Below are positions 36,821 through 45,329 of a stretch of 64,000 nucleotides of DNA, in pieces. The translations under genes and the position numbers were made by a program. Every line of letters starts with the position of its first letter. Position 1 is the first letter of the stretch. This DNA comes from Pseudomonas lalucatii. GTDB lineage: Bacteria > Pseudomonadota > Gammaproteobacteria > Pseudomonadales > Pseudomonadaceae. The stretch covers positions 1,550,001 through 1,614,000 of the forward strand of contig NZ_JADPMV010000001.1 of assembly GCF_018398425.1 (NCBI RefSeq). The letters are read 5' to 3'. The notes beneath the pieces were generated by a model, which was not told the DNA's origin, searched no databases, and worked only from the letters and a program-made list of their open reading frames with translations.

Positions 36821-37750
36821 GTGAACAAGCTATCAATTGTGGGTGTCGGGATGGTGGGTGAGGCCGCGGCCCAGATCATCGCCCGGGAAGAGTTCTGTCG
36901 TGAGTTGATGTTGCTTGATGTGCAGGGTGAGTTGGCACAGGGCAAGGCGCTGGACGTCTGGCAGGCGGCAGTTGAGTCGGGTTCCGATACCCGGGTTTAC
37001 GGCGGGTCCAATGCCGAACTGCTGCAGGATTCTGACCTGGTGGTGATTACGGCGGGAGTGCCCCGCAAGCCAGGTCAGTCGCGCCAGGACGTCTTGAGTA
37101 TCAATCTGCCAATTCTCGATGGCATCATGCTGGACATTAAGCGTCATGCGCCGGCGGCGACGGTGTTGGTGGTGTCGAACCCAGTCGACGTGCTGACCTA
37201 TCGGGCTTGGTCTCTCAGCGGGCTGGGACGCGGCAAGGTGTTCGGCCAGGCGGGGGTGCTGGATACGGCGCGCATGAAGTGTTTCATTGCCGAGGAGACA
37301 GGGTTTTCTGCTCGGGATATCACGGCGCTGGTGCTGGGCGGACATGGCGATAGCATGGTGCCGCTGATGCGCTACTGTGCGGTCGGTTCGGTGCCGCTGT
37401 CTCACTTCCTGTCCAGTCAGCAGATAGAGCGGATTGTGGAGCGCACACGCCAGGGCGGCGGCGAGATTCTGGGACTGAAGAAGCTGGGGAGCGCCTGCGA
37501 TGCGCCGGGCGTGGCAATTGCTCAGATGGTGGATGCTATCGCCAATGGGCGAAACCGCATTTTGCCGGCGGTCGCGATTCTCGAAGGCGAGTACGGGCGA
37601 ACAGATATCGCCATGGGTGTCCCCTGTGTGCTGGCAGAGGAGGGGATTGCGCGGGTGCTCGAGTTGCCTCTGGATGCGCAGGAGCAGGCGATGTTCGACC
37701 GCTCGGCAGATCAGGTGGTGCGTGATATCGCTGAAATGAAGGCTATGTGA
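36821..37750 (+). CDS. mdh: NAD-dependent malate dehydrogenase (LDH-like type)
   Basis: A GTG at 36821 with GGAGGTG just ahead gives 309 residues. The NAD motif is KLSIVGVGMVGEAAAQII; the substrate motifs are ITAGVPRKPGQSRQDV (with catalytic Arg), VVSNPVDVLTYRAW, VFGQAGVLDTARM and ALVLGGHGDSMVPL (catalytic His). This matches the tetrameric, lactate-dehydrogenase-like Mdh group. Many pseudomonads rely on the membrane enzyme Mqo instead. Codons ending in T or A (ggt, gtt, ttg) are clearly more frequent than in neighbours, suggesting acquisition. Stands alone. Confidence 0.9.
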   Translation: MNKLSIVGVGMVGEAAAQIIAREEFCRELMLLDVQGELAQGKALDVWQAAVESGSDTRVYGGSNAELLQDSDLVVITAGVPRKPGQSRQDVLSINLPILDGIMLDIKRHAPAATVLVVSNPVDVLTYRAWSLSGLGRGKVFGQAGVLDTARMKCFIAEETGFSARDITALVLGGHGDSMVPLMRYCAVGSVPLSHFLSSQQIERIVERTRQGGGEILGLKKLGSACDAPGVAIAQMVDAIANGRNRILPAVAILEGEYGRTDIAMGVPCVLAEEGIARVLELPLDAQEQAMFDRSADQVVRDIAEMKAM

Positions 37751-37965
37751 GCGGGAGTAGATGAGGGGTTTTGGGCACAAGGGGATCGTGTCCCGGGAAG
37801 TGCTGTGACTGAGGTCTAGCCGAAGCGCCCAGAGGCTCACTGCGCATCGCTAACGCAGCTGTCCTGCAGAATCAAAGGCGGGCCGGCCGGACAGGTTCCG
37901 CCTGGCTGCGCGAGCACGACGAAGGCGCTGTCACACTAGCGCAACGCTAGCGTCATATTCGCTAC

Positions 37966-39192
37966 ATGGCGACAGTCGAGACTGCGGTCATGAGCGCATC
38001 CCCCCTGTATATCGCCCTGATCAGCGAAACCTTCCCGCCGGAAATCAACGGCGTGGCCAATACCCTCGGCCGCCTGGCCGACGGCCTGCGCGCCCGCGGC
38101 CACTGCCTGCAGCTGGTGCGCCCGCGGCAGGCCGGCGACCAGGGCCAGAAGAGCAGCGAGCAGCTGCTGCTGACCCGCGGCTGGCCGCTGCCCGGCTACC
38201 CCGGCCTGCAGTGGGGCCAGCCGGCCCTGCGCAAGCTGCTGCGCCACTGGCGGCAACGCCGGCCCGACGTGCTCTACATCGCCACCGAGGGCCCCCTGGG
38301 CCTGTCCGCCCTGCGCGCCGCCCGGCGCCTGGGGATTGCGGTGGTCAGCGGCTTCCACACCAACTTCCAGCAATACACCGGCCACTACGGCATCGGCCTG
38401 CTGGCCCGCGCCATGACCGCCTACCTGCGCTGGTTCCACAACCGCTCGCGCCTGACCCTGGTGCCCAGCGCCAGCCAGCAGCTCGAGCTGCAGCGGCGCG
38501 GCTTCGAACGCCTGGTGCTGCTGGCCCGCGGCGTCGACGGCCAGCTGTTCCACCCGGCCAAGCGCTCGACCGAGCTGCGCCGCAGCTGGGGCCTGGCCGA
38601 GGAGGATATCGCCGTGCTGCACGTCGGCCGCCTGGCCGCGGAGAAGAACCTCGGCCTGCTGGTGCAGGGCTTTCGCGCCCTGCAGGCGGCCCAGCCGCAG
38701 CGGCGCCTGAAACTGATCCTGGTGGGCGACGGTCCGCAGCGCGCCAGCCTCCAGCAGCAGCTGCCGGAGGCCCGGTTCTGCGGCCTGCAGCGCGGCGAGG
38801 CGCTGGCCGCCCACTACGCCTCGGGCGACCTGTTCCTCTTTCCCAGCCTCTCGGAAACCTTCGGCAACGTGGTGCTCGAGGCCCTGGCGTCCGGCCTCGG
38901 CGTGGTCGCCTTCGACCAGGCCGCGGCAGCGCAACATATCCGCCACGGGCATAACGGCGCGCTGGCCACCGCCAAGGACTCCCAGGGGTTCATCGAGGCG
39001 GCGCAGTGGCTGCTGGACGATCCGGAGAGCCTGCGCCGGGTGCGCCTGAACGCCCGCCAGCATGCCGCCCGCGAGGGCTGGGCCGGCATTGTCGAGCTGT
39101 TCGAACGTCAGCTGCGCGGCGCCCTCGACCCGGGCTGCGGGCCGGCCCGCGCAAGCCCGGCCCCCTGGCCGGGCGTCGAAGAACGTCACTAG
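37966..39192 (+). CDS. Glycosyltransferase family 4 (GT-B fold)
   Basis: The first ATG at 37966 gives 408 residues; ATG at 37990 is an equally good start. The N-terminal acceptor domain has LISETFPPEINGVANTLGRL and GFHTNFQQYTGHYG. The C-terminal donor domain has LHVGRLAAEKNLGLLVQGF, LILVGDGPQ and the E-x7-E motif in SLSETFGNVVLEALASG. This pattern fits GT4 enzymes that glycosylate lipids such as glucuronosyl or mannosyl diacylglycerol. The last 20 codons overlap a large hairpin. Substrate unknown. Confidence 0.9.
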   Translation: MATVETAVMSASPLYIALISETFPPEINGVANTLGRLADGLRARGHCLQLVRPRQAGDQGQKSSEQLLLTRGWPLPGYPGLQWGQPALRKLLRHWRQRRPDVLYIATEGPLGLSALRAARRLGIAVVSGFHTNFQQYTGHYGIGLLARAMTAYLRWFHNRSRLTLVPSASQQLELQRRGFERLVLLARGVDGQLFHPAKRSTELRRSWGLAEEDIAVLHVGRLAAEKNLGLLVQGFRALQAAQPQRRLKLILVGDGPQRASLQQQLPEARFCGLQRGEALAAHYASGDLFLFPSLSETFGNVVLEALASGLGVVAFDQAAAAQHIRHGHNGALATAKDSQGFIEAAQWLLDDPESLRRVRLNARQHAAREGWAGIVELFERQLRGALDPGCGPARASPAPWPGVEERH

Positions 39193-39213
39193 TTCGTTCG
39201 ACGCCCGGCCAGG
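39164..39213. terminator. 17-bp perfect hairpin at the end of the glycosyltransferase gene
   Basis: Arms at 39164-39180 and 39197-39213 are perfect inverted copies (CCTGGCCGGGCGTCGAA and its complement) with a 16-base loop that contains the stop codon. There is no T run. It may act as a terminator-like block or mRNA stabiliser ahead of the siderophore operon. Confidence 0.7.
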
Positions 39214-39332
39214 CGCCACACCTCCCCTCCCTCCCGCGGGTCGGCCTCGACCCGCGCCTCGCTTGCGCCGCGGCGGGGCGCCGTTTCGGTCGCCCGGCGA
39301 AAATGAGAACCGAAGCATTTACAGCAGCAAAC

Positions 39333-39349
39333 GATAAACATTACCATTA
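39333..39349 (+). promoter_or_regulatory. Fur-box-like site before the siderophore operon
   Basis: GATAAACATTACCATTA lies 31 bp ahead of the first operon gene. It is built of the A/T-rich NAT-type hexamers recognised by Fur (consensus GATAAT repeats). The stretch 39301-39370 is the only AT-rich part of the neighbourhood. Iron repression is inferred from this and from the operon content. Confidence 0.6.
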
Positions 39350-39379
39350 AGCAATTGATCGCAATAATGGAACGGCGCC

Positions 39380-40156
39380 ATGCTTCGCCCCTCTACCGTC
39401 TTCGCCCAGCTGGAACGCGGCGAAACGGTCTACGGCCTGCTCAACTCACTGGCCTCGCCGCTGCTCTGCGAGATGATCGGCCACGCCGGCTACGACTTCG
39501 TGATCCTCGACCTGGAGCACCTGCTGCGCGACGGCGATGAGCTGATGCACTGCCTGCGCGCCTGCGAGGCCGCCGGCCTGGCGCCCTGGGTGCGGGTGCC
39601 GGAGGTCGACGACAAGCTGATCGGCCGCCTGCTCGACGCCGGCGCCGAGGCCATAGTGCTGCCGCGCGTGGAGAGCGCCGCCGAGGTGGCCCGCGCCGTG
39701 GCCGCCGCGCAGTTCCCGCCGCAGGGCCGGCGCGGCATCAGCGGCGGGCGCAACACCGGCTTCGGCGCCCTGGCCCTGGGCGACTACATCGCCCTGAGCA
39801 ACCGCCAGCCGCGCATCGTGCCGATGATCGAAAGCGCCGCCGGCCTGGCGGCGCTGCCGCAGATCCTCGCCGTGCCGGGGCTGGCCATGGTGCTCGAGGG
39901 CGCCCTGGACCTGGCCCTGGACCTGGGCGTCGGCCCCGCGCCGCTGCACCCGCAGGTCTGGCAGGCCCTGCAGCGAATGGCCACGGCCTGCGCCACCGCC
40001 GGCATCCCCTTCTGCGCCAACCCGCGCAGCCCCGAGCAACACGCGCACTGGCGCGCCCTGGGCCTGCGCAGCTTTCTCGCCGGCGAAGACCGCGGCCTGC
40101 TGCACCAGGCCCTGAAGGCCCGCCTGCAGACCCTCAACCCCACTCCTATAACCTGA
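39380..40156 (+). CDS. HpcH/HpaI aldolase-fold protein, SbnG-like citrate synthase
   Basis: A 258-residue member of the HpcH/HpaI family: GLLNSLASPLLCEMIGHAGY, FVILDLEHLL (E46, H47), WVRVPE (R72), PRVESAAEV, RRGISGGRNTGFG and PMIESAAGLAALP. SbnG of staphyloferrin B clusters, almost the same length, uses this fold to make citrate from oxaloacetate and acetyl-CoA. Here it opens a siderophore operon whose backbone is citrate and overlaps the receptor gene by 1 bp (TGATG). A metabolically independent citrate supply under iron starvation is the likely role. A plain aldolase function remains possible. Confidence 0.82.
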   Translation: MLRPSTVFAQLERGETVYGLLNSLASPLLCEMIGHAGYDFVILDLEHLLRDGDELMHCLRACEAAGLAPWVRVPEVDDKLIGRLLDAGAEAIVLPRVESAAEVARAVAAAQFPPQGRRGISGGRNTGFGALALGDYIALSNRQPRIVPMIESAAGLAALPQILAVPGLAMVLEGALDLALDLGVGPAPLHPQVWQALQRMATACATAGIPFCANPRSPEQHAHWRALGLRSFLAGEDRGLLHQALKARLQTLNPTPIT

Positions 40157-42249
40157 TGAAGTCCGCCATGACCCCCAACCGTTTGCTTTCCCTGCCCCTC
40201 AGCCTGCTGAGCCTGGCCATCGCCCACCCCGTCCTCGCCGAACAGCGCGCGGAGCAAGCCACCCTCGCCCCCATGGTGATCAAGGGCGACGTGCTGGGCA
40301 GCGCCAGCGACGAGGAAGTGCGCACCTACCCGGGCAGCCGCAGCGTCGTCGACGCCGAAGAGCTGAGCAAGGCCAGCGTGCGCGGCCTCGACGACGCCCT
40401 GCAGCGCGTCCCCGGCATCAAGGTGTTCGACGAGACCGGCACCGGCGCCCTGCCGCAGATCGCCGTGCGCGGCCTCTACGAGAGCCGCAGCGGCCGTGTC
40501 CAGGTGCTCTCCGACGGCATCCCGCTGGCCCTGGCGCCCTACGGCCAGACCAGCCTGTCGCTGTTCCCGCAGACCCTGGCCACGGTCGAGCGCATCGACA
40601 TCGTGCGCGGCGGTGCCGCCGTGCAGTACGGACCGAACAACGTCGGCGGGGTGATCAACTTCATCAGCCGGCCCATCCCCCGCCAGTGGGAAACCACCCT
40701 GCAGGAGAAGGCCACCTTCGCCCCGGGCGGGCGCAGCCTGTGGGACAGCTACCTCGGCACCGGCGGCTACCTCACCGACAACTTCGGCCTGCAGCTGGAC
40801 CTCAACACCATCACCGGCGAATACGGCCGCGAGCACTCCGACAGCGAGGTGCAGAACTATCGCCTGCGCGGCCAGTGGGACATCGATGACAGCCGCAGCC
40901 TGAGCTTCGGCGTGCAGCGCTACAAGGCCGACCTGGACCTGGCCGGCGCCCTCAGCGTGGCCGACTACAAGGACGACCCGCGCCAGTCGACCCGCGACCT
41001 GGACCGTTTCGAGGGCGACAGCGACCGCGTCTGGGGCACCTACAGCCAGTACCTGGGCGCCATGGGCCCGTTCGACGCGGTGGAGTTCAGCTGGACCAAC
41101 TTCGCCCAGCACAGCTACCGCAACTTCCTCATCGGCCTGCCCTTCACCCCCGACGCCACGCCGACCACCTTCCAGGACGCGCCGCGGGACTTCCGCGTCT
41201 GGGGCAGCGAGCCGCGCCTGAGCCTGAGCCTGGACGGCGACAGCGTCAGCCAGACCTGGCTGCTCGGCGCGCGGCTGGTCAAGGAGGACGTCGACTTCGA
41301 GGTCAACCGGCAGAACCTCGGCACCGGCGCCCACAGCGTGATCCGCGACTGGACCTTCGACGACGAGGCCAAGGCCGCCTATGTCAGCAACGAGATCAAG
41401 CTGCTCGACGGCCGCCTGACCCTGACCCCCGGCGTGCGCTACGAGCACGCGCGCATGGAGTACGCCGACGGCGTCAGCGGCGTGGAGCGCCAGAGCATCG
41501 CCGAGGAATGGCTGCCGGGCCTGAGCCTGGGCTACCAGCTCGACGACGCCTGGTTCCTCTACGCCAACGCGCAGAAGTCGCTGCGCGTGCCGCAGATCAC
41601 CTCGATCGTCAAGGACGGCGACGTCGCCGCCGAGCTGGCCTGGAACTACGAGACGGGCGTGCGCTACACCCCCTGGCAGGGCCTGCGCGTCGACCTCGGC
41701 CTGTACCGCATCGATTTCGAGGATCAGATCGAATACAACCGCAGCAACGACCGCTTCGAGAACCTCGGCAGCACCCGCCACCAGGGCCTCGAGAGCGAGG
41801 TGTTCTGGACCCCGGCGGCGCTGCCGAACCTCGACCTGCACGCCGGCTACGCCTACCTCGACAGCGAGCAGCGCGCCGGTGCCTTCGCCGGCAACGAGGT
41901 GCCCTTCGCCTCCCGCCACCAGATCACCCTGGACGGCCGCTACCGCTTCGCCGAGGTCTGGACCTACAGCCTGGACGGCCTGTATGTCAGCGGCGCCTAT
42001 ACCGATGCGGCCAACAGCCGCGACGAGAACGCCAACGCCTCGGTCGGCCGCCTGCCGGCCTACTGGCTGTGGAACACCGCCATCGAGCGCGAGTTCAAGC
42101 TCGACGACGGCAGCCTGCTGACCACCTCCGCCGGGGTCAGCAACCTGTTCGACCGCCAGTACTACTTCCGCGGCATCGACACCAGCCCCTGGGGCCGCCA
42201 GCCGGCACCCGGCCGCACCCTGACCCTCGGCGTCAACTACCGCTTCTGA
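40156..42249 (+). CDS. TonB-dependent siderophore receptor (vibrioferrin/PvuA-like)
   Basis: A 697-residue outer-membrane receptor. A signal peptide ends near AHPVLA|EQ. The plug domain has SASDEEVRTYPGSRSVVDAE, GLDDALQRVPGIKV and IAVRGLYESRSGRVQVLSDG, then VRGGAAVQYGPNNVGGVINF. The barrel follows and ends with the required aromatic residue (GVNYRF). The TonB box is not obvious. Position within the operon points to ferric-vibrioferrin-type ligands. No periplasmic binding protein or ABC importer gene accompanies it in the operon. Confidence 0.92.
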   Translation: MKSAMTPNRLLSLPLSLLSLAIAHPVLAEQRAEQATLAPMVIKGDVLGSASDEEVRTYPGSRSVVDAEELSKASVRGLDDALQRVPGIKVFDETGTGALPQIAVRGLYESRSGRVQVLSDGIPLALAPYGQTSLSLFPQTLATVERIDIVRGGAAVQYGPNNVGGVINFISRPIPRQWETTLQEKATFAPGGRSLWDSYLGTGGYLTDNFGLQLDLNTITGEYGREHSDSEVQNYRLRGQWDIDDSRSLSFGVQRYKADLDLAGALSVADYKDDPRQSTRDLDRFEGDSDRVWGTYSQYLGAMGPFDAVEFSWTNFAQHSYRNFLIGLPFTPDATPTTFQDAPRDFRVWGSEPRLSLSLDGDSVSQTWLLGARLVKEDVDFEVNRQNLGTGAHSVIRDWTFDDEAKAAYVSNEIKLLDGRLTLTPGVRYEHARMEYADGVSGVERQSIAEEWLPGLSLGYQLDDAWFLYANAQKSLRVPQITSIVKDGDVAAELAWNYETGVRYTPWQGLRVDLGLYRIDFEDQIEYNRSNDRFENLGSTRHQGLESEVFWTPAALPNLDLHAGYAYLDSEQRAGAFAGNEVPFASRHQITLDGRYRFAEVWTYSLDGLYVSGAYTDAANSRDENANASVGRLPAYWLWNTAIEREFKLDDGSLLTTSAGVSNLFDRQYYFRGIDTSPWGRQPAPGRTLTLGVNYRF

Positions 42250-42339
42250 TCCGCGCCCCCGCGCCCAACCCCCTGCCCCTCCTTCCCGGTCGCGCCCCGC
42301 GCCCCGGGGCGGGAGGCGGCTGCCCGAAGGAGACTCCCC

Positions 42340-43563
42340 ATGCACGGTCGCATCGCCTCGCAACAGCCCATCGTCATCCTCAGCCACGTGCTGCACCCGG
42401 CCGTCGTCGAGGGCTTCCTGCCCGCGGCGCGCCAGCGTGGCCGGCCGGTGCTGCTGATCAGCGACCATGCCCAGGAGCACCGCCGCCGCCTCGCCGAGCT
42501 GGAGGTGCCGGCGGACGGCCTGCAGGTGCTGGAGTGCGACGTGTTCAACCCCCTGGCGGTGGTGGAGCTGCTCGACGCCCAGGGCCTGCGCCCGGCGGCG
42601 GTGTTCAGCAACAGCGACCACCTGCAGACCGCTGCCGCCCTGGTCGCCGAACTGTTCGGCTGCCCCGGCAAGGACTGGCGCCTGTGCTACGCGGCGAAGA
42701 ACAAGGCCGCCATGCGCGAGCGCCTGCAGCGCCTGGGCCTGCCCGGGCCCTGGTTCCAGGTGCTGACGCCCGGCGCCGAACTGCCGAGCGATGCGCCCTA
42801 CCCGCTGGTGGCCAAGCCTCGCGAAGGCGTCGCCAGCCTGGATGTGCGCCTGTGCCGCGACGCCGTCGAGCTGGCCGACTACTGCGCGCAGTTCTGGCGC
42901 CAACAGCCCCGCCGCGCCCTGCTGCTGGAGGCCTACCTCGAGGGCCCGCTGTTCACCCTGGAGACCCTCGGCGACGGTCACAACCTGCGGGCCGTCGGCG
43001 GCTTCGATGTCGAACTGTCGCCGGCGCCGCACTTCATCGAGCAGGCGGCGCGCTGGAACGGTGCGCTGAGCCAGGCCCAGCGGGCCGCGGCGCTGGCCCA
43101 GGTGGCGGCCTTCGGCATCAATTTCGGCGTCTGCCACAGCGAGTTCATCCTCACCGCCGCGGGGCCGGTGCTGGTGGAGATCAACTACCGCAGCATCGGC
43201 GACGGCCGCGAGTTCCTCCTCGACCGCCTGCTGCCCGGTGGCTGGTTCGCCCCCATCCTCGCCCTGCACCTGGGCGAGCCCTTGGCCACCGCCGACGCCG
43301 ACGCCGGCGACGCCTGCGCCCTGGTGCACTACCTGATCGCCGCGCGGGACGGCCAGCTGCGCCAGGCGCCGGCCAGCTTCGAGCAGCAGCGCCCCGGCCA
43401 CTGGTGCGACTACCGCGCCCTGCGCCAGGTCGGCGACGCCATCCGCCTGAGCCACTCGAACAAGGACTACCTCGGCGTGCTGCGGCTGATCGCCCCGGAT
43501 GCCGCCAGCCTCGACGCCCAGCTGGCGACGATCCTCGCCGACCTGCGCTGGGAGCAGGCATGA
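42340..43563 (+). CDS. pvsA: ATP-grasp ligase of vibrioferrin biosynthesis (PvsA-like)
   Basis: A 407-residue ATP-grasp protein preceded by AAGGAGA. The N-terminal domain binds a carboxylate (VVELLDAQGLRPAAVFSNSD). The ATP-grasp signatures are YPLVAKPREGVASLDV, LLLEAYLEGPLFTLETLGD and the metal site VLVEINYRSIGDGREF. In Vibrio parahaemolyticus PvsA is thought to join alanine to 2-oxoglutarate. The next gene overlaps by 4 bp. The 90-bp gap after the receptor is the largest gap in this operon. Confidence 0.85.
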   Translation: MHGRIASQQPIVILSHVLHPAVVEGFLPAARQRGRPVLLISDHAQEHRRRLAELEVPADGLQVLECDVFNPLAVVELLDAQGLRPAAVFSNSDHLQTAAALVAELFGCPGKDWRLCYAAKNKAAMRERLQRLGLPGPWFQVLTPGAELPSDAPYPLVAKPREGVASLDVRLCRDAVELADYCAQFWRQQPRRALLLEAYLEGPLFTLETLGDGHNLRAVGGFDVELSPAPHFIEQAARWNGALSQAQRAAALAQVAAFGINFGVCHSEFILTAAGPVLVEINYRSIGDGREFLLDRLLPGGWFAPILALHLGEPLATADADAGDACALVHYLIAARDGQLRQAPASFEQQRPGHWCDYRALRQVGDAIRLSHSNKDYLGVLRLIAPDAASLDAQLATILADLRWEQA

Positions 43564-45329
43564 ACGCCGCCCGCGACGCGGCCGTGATCGGCCAGCGCAT
43601 CATCGACTGCTGCCTGCGCGAGGACCTGCGCGGCCTGCTCAGCCGTGGCCGGGTGCAGCCCCTGCCCCGGGCCCTGGCCAGCCACTGGCCGCAACCGGCC
43701 GACGGTCACTGGCTGCACATCGCCCACCTCGGCGCCGGCGAGCTGTGGCTGCCGGTGCGCCGCGGCGCGCCGCTGCAGGCCTGGAGCGCCTGTGGCGACG
43801 CCTGGTTGTGGCGGCAGGCCGGACGGGTCGAGCCGGAACAGGGCTACCGGCGCTGGCTGGAGCACCTGGGCCAGGGCCTGGACGCCGACAGCCTGGCGCT
43901 GTTCGCCGCCTACCGGGACGAGGCCGACTGCGCGGCGCAGCACCGCAGCCTGTGCCGGGCCGCCCAGCGCCGGCACGGGCCGGCGCTGGCCCGGGTGCTC
44001 GAGGAGCCCGACTGGGGCCGGCGCCTGCTCGGTATCGACCGCCTGGCCAGCTACCTCGACCACCCCTTCTACCCCACCGCCCGGGCCAAGAGCGGCTTCG
44101 ACGCCGCGGCGCTGGCGGCCTACGCCCCGGAGTTCGGCCCGCGCTTTCGCCTCAACTGGCTGGCCGTGCCCCGCGCCGAGCTGCACCTGAGCAGCCCGCC
44201 GCCGGCGCTCTGGCCGCGCTTCGCCGAAGTCGGCCTGGACCCGGACCTGGCCGCCAGTCATGCCCTGCTGCCGGTGCACCCGCTGACCTGGGCGCAGCTG
44301 CAGCGGCACGGCCTGCCGGCCGGCGCGCACCAGGCGCCCTCGAGCGCCCTGGAGGTGGAGCCGACCCTCTCGGTGCGCACCCTGATGTGCGTCGCCCAGC
44401 CCGAGCTGCACATCAAGCTGCCGCTGCTGGTCAGCACCCTGGGCGCGCGCAACCTGCGCCTGATCAAGCCCAGCACCCTGTACGACGGCCACTGGTTCCA
44501 GACCTGCCTGCAGGCGCTGGCCGGGCGCGACGCCGCGCTGGGCGCGCGCTACCTGCACGTCGACGAGCAGCACGGCGGCCACGCCGCCGAGCAGCGCCAC
44601 CTGGCCTACCTGGTGCGCCGCTACCCGGCCGGGCTGGAGGACTGCACCCTGGTGCCGGTGGCGGCCCTGGCCAGTCCCCAGGCCGACGGCCGGCTGTTCG
44701 TCGCGCAGCTGGTCGAGCGCTTCCATGGCGGCGACCTGCAGCGCTGGTGGCAGGACTACCTGGAGCTGCTGCTGCAGGTGCACCTGCGTCTGTGGCTGGG
44801 CTACGGCATCGCCCTGGAGGCCAACCAGCAGAACGCCGTGCTGATCTTCCAGGCCGGCCGCCCGCTGCGCCTGCTGATGAAGGACAACGACGCCGCCCGC
44901 CTGTGGCCGGCACGCTTCGCCGCGGCCTGCCCGGACCTGGCGCAGTGCCCGGACGCCCTGCGCGACGAGCGCATCCGCGTCGACGGCTGGCGCGCCCTGG
45001 CCGAGATGTTCTGCACCATCACCCTGCAGCTGAACATAGTCGCGCCCCTGGAAGCCATCGCCGACGCCGGCCTGGCCCCGCGCGCGGCGCTGTACGCCGA
45101 ACTGCGCGCACGCCTGCACGCCTGCCTCGCGCAGCTCGAAGACGAGGGTCTGGATACCGCGGAGGCACGGTGCTTCCTGCTCGACAGCCCGCAGCTGCCG
45201 GTGAAGTACCTGCTGAGCGCCGGCAGCCTGCTGAGCAAGGCGCAATCCGGCGCCGCCGACATCAACAAGTTCTACGGCTACAGCGCGGCGAACTTCCTCC
45301 TGGAGGACGGCCCATGCAGCGCCGACTGA
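43560..45329 (+). CDS. pvsB: NIS siderophore synthetase, IucA/IucC family (PvsB-like)
   Basis: A 589-residue NIS synthetase. The IucA/IucC core has FYPTARAKSGFD, LPVHPLTWAQLQ, EPTLSVRTLMCVAQPELHIKLPLLV split over adjacent segments, and the C-terminal FhuF-like region with GYGIALEANQQNAVLIF and LLMKDND. The H-P-x(1)-K-x4-G type phosphate loop is represented by HPFYPTARAKSG. The order matches PvsB, which joins the citrate half to the alanyl-oxoglutarate half. It overlaps both neighbours, by 4 and 16 bp. Confidence 0.88.
   Translation: MNAARDAAVIGQRIIDCCLREDLRGLLSRGRVQPLPRALASHWPQPADGHWLHIAHLGAGELWLPVRRGAPLQAWSACGDAWLWRQAGRVEPEQGYRRWLEHLGQGLDADSLALFAAYRDEADCAAQHRSLCRAAQRRHGPALARVLEEPDWGRRLLGIDRLASYLDHPFYPTARAKSGFDAAALAAYAPEFGPRFRLNWLAVPRAELHLSSPPPALWPRFAEVGLDPDLAASHALLPVHPLTWAQLQRHGLPAGAHQAPSSALEVEPTLSVRTLMCVAQPELHIKLPLLVSTLGARNLRLIKPSTLYDGHWFQTCLQALAGRDAALGARYLHVDEQHGGHAAEQRHLAYLVRRYPAGLEDCTLVPVAALASPQADGRLFVAQLVERFHGGDLQRWWQDYLELLLQVHLRLWLGYGIALEANQQNAVLIFQAGRPLRLLMKDNDAARLWPARFAAACPDLAQCPDALRDERIRVDGWRALAEMFCTITLQLNIVAPLEAIADAGLAPRAALYAELRARLHACLAQLEDEGLDTAEARCFLLDSPQLPVKYLLSAGSLLSKAQSGAADINKFYGYSAANFLLEDGPCSAD

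Noticed and set aside
39784..43455. A 1223-codon open frame on the minus strand opposite the siderophore genes
   Set aside because: It is antisense to well-recognised aldolase, receptor and ATP-grasp genes; long frames arise by chance in GC-rich DNA with G/C third positions, and its product is low-complexity Ala/Gly/Gln/Val with no domain.
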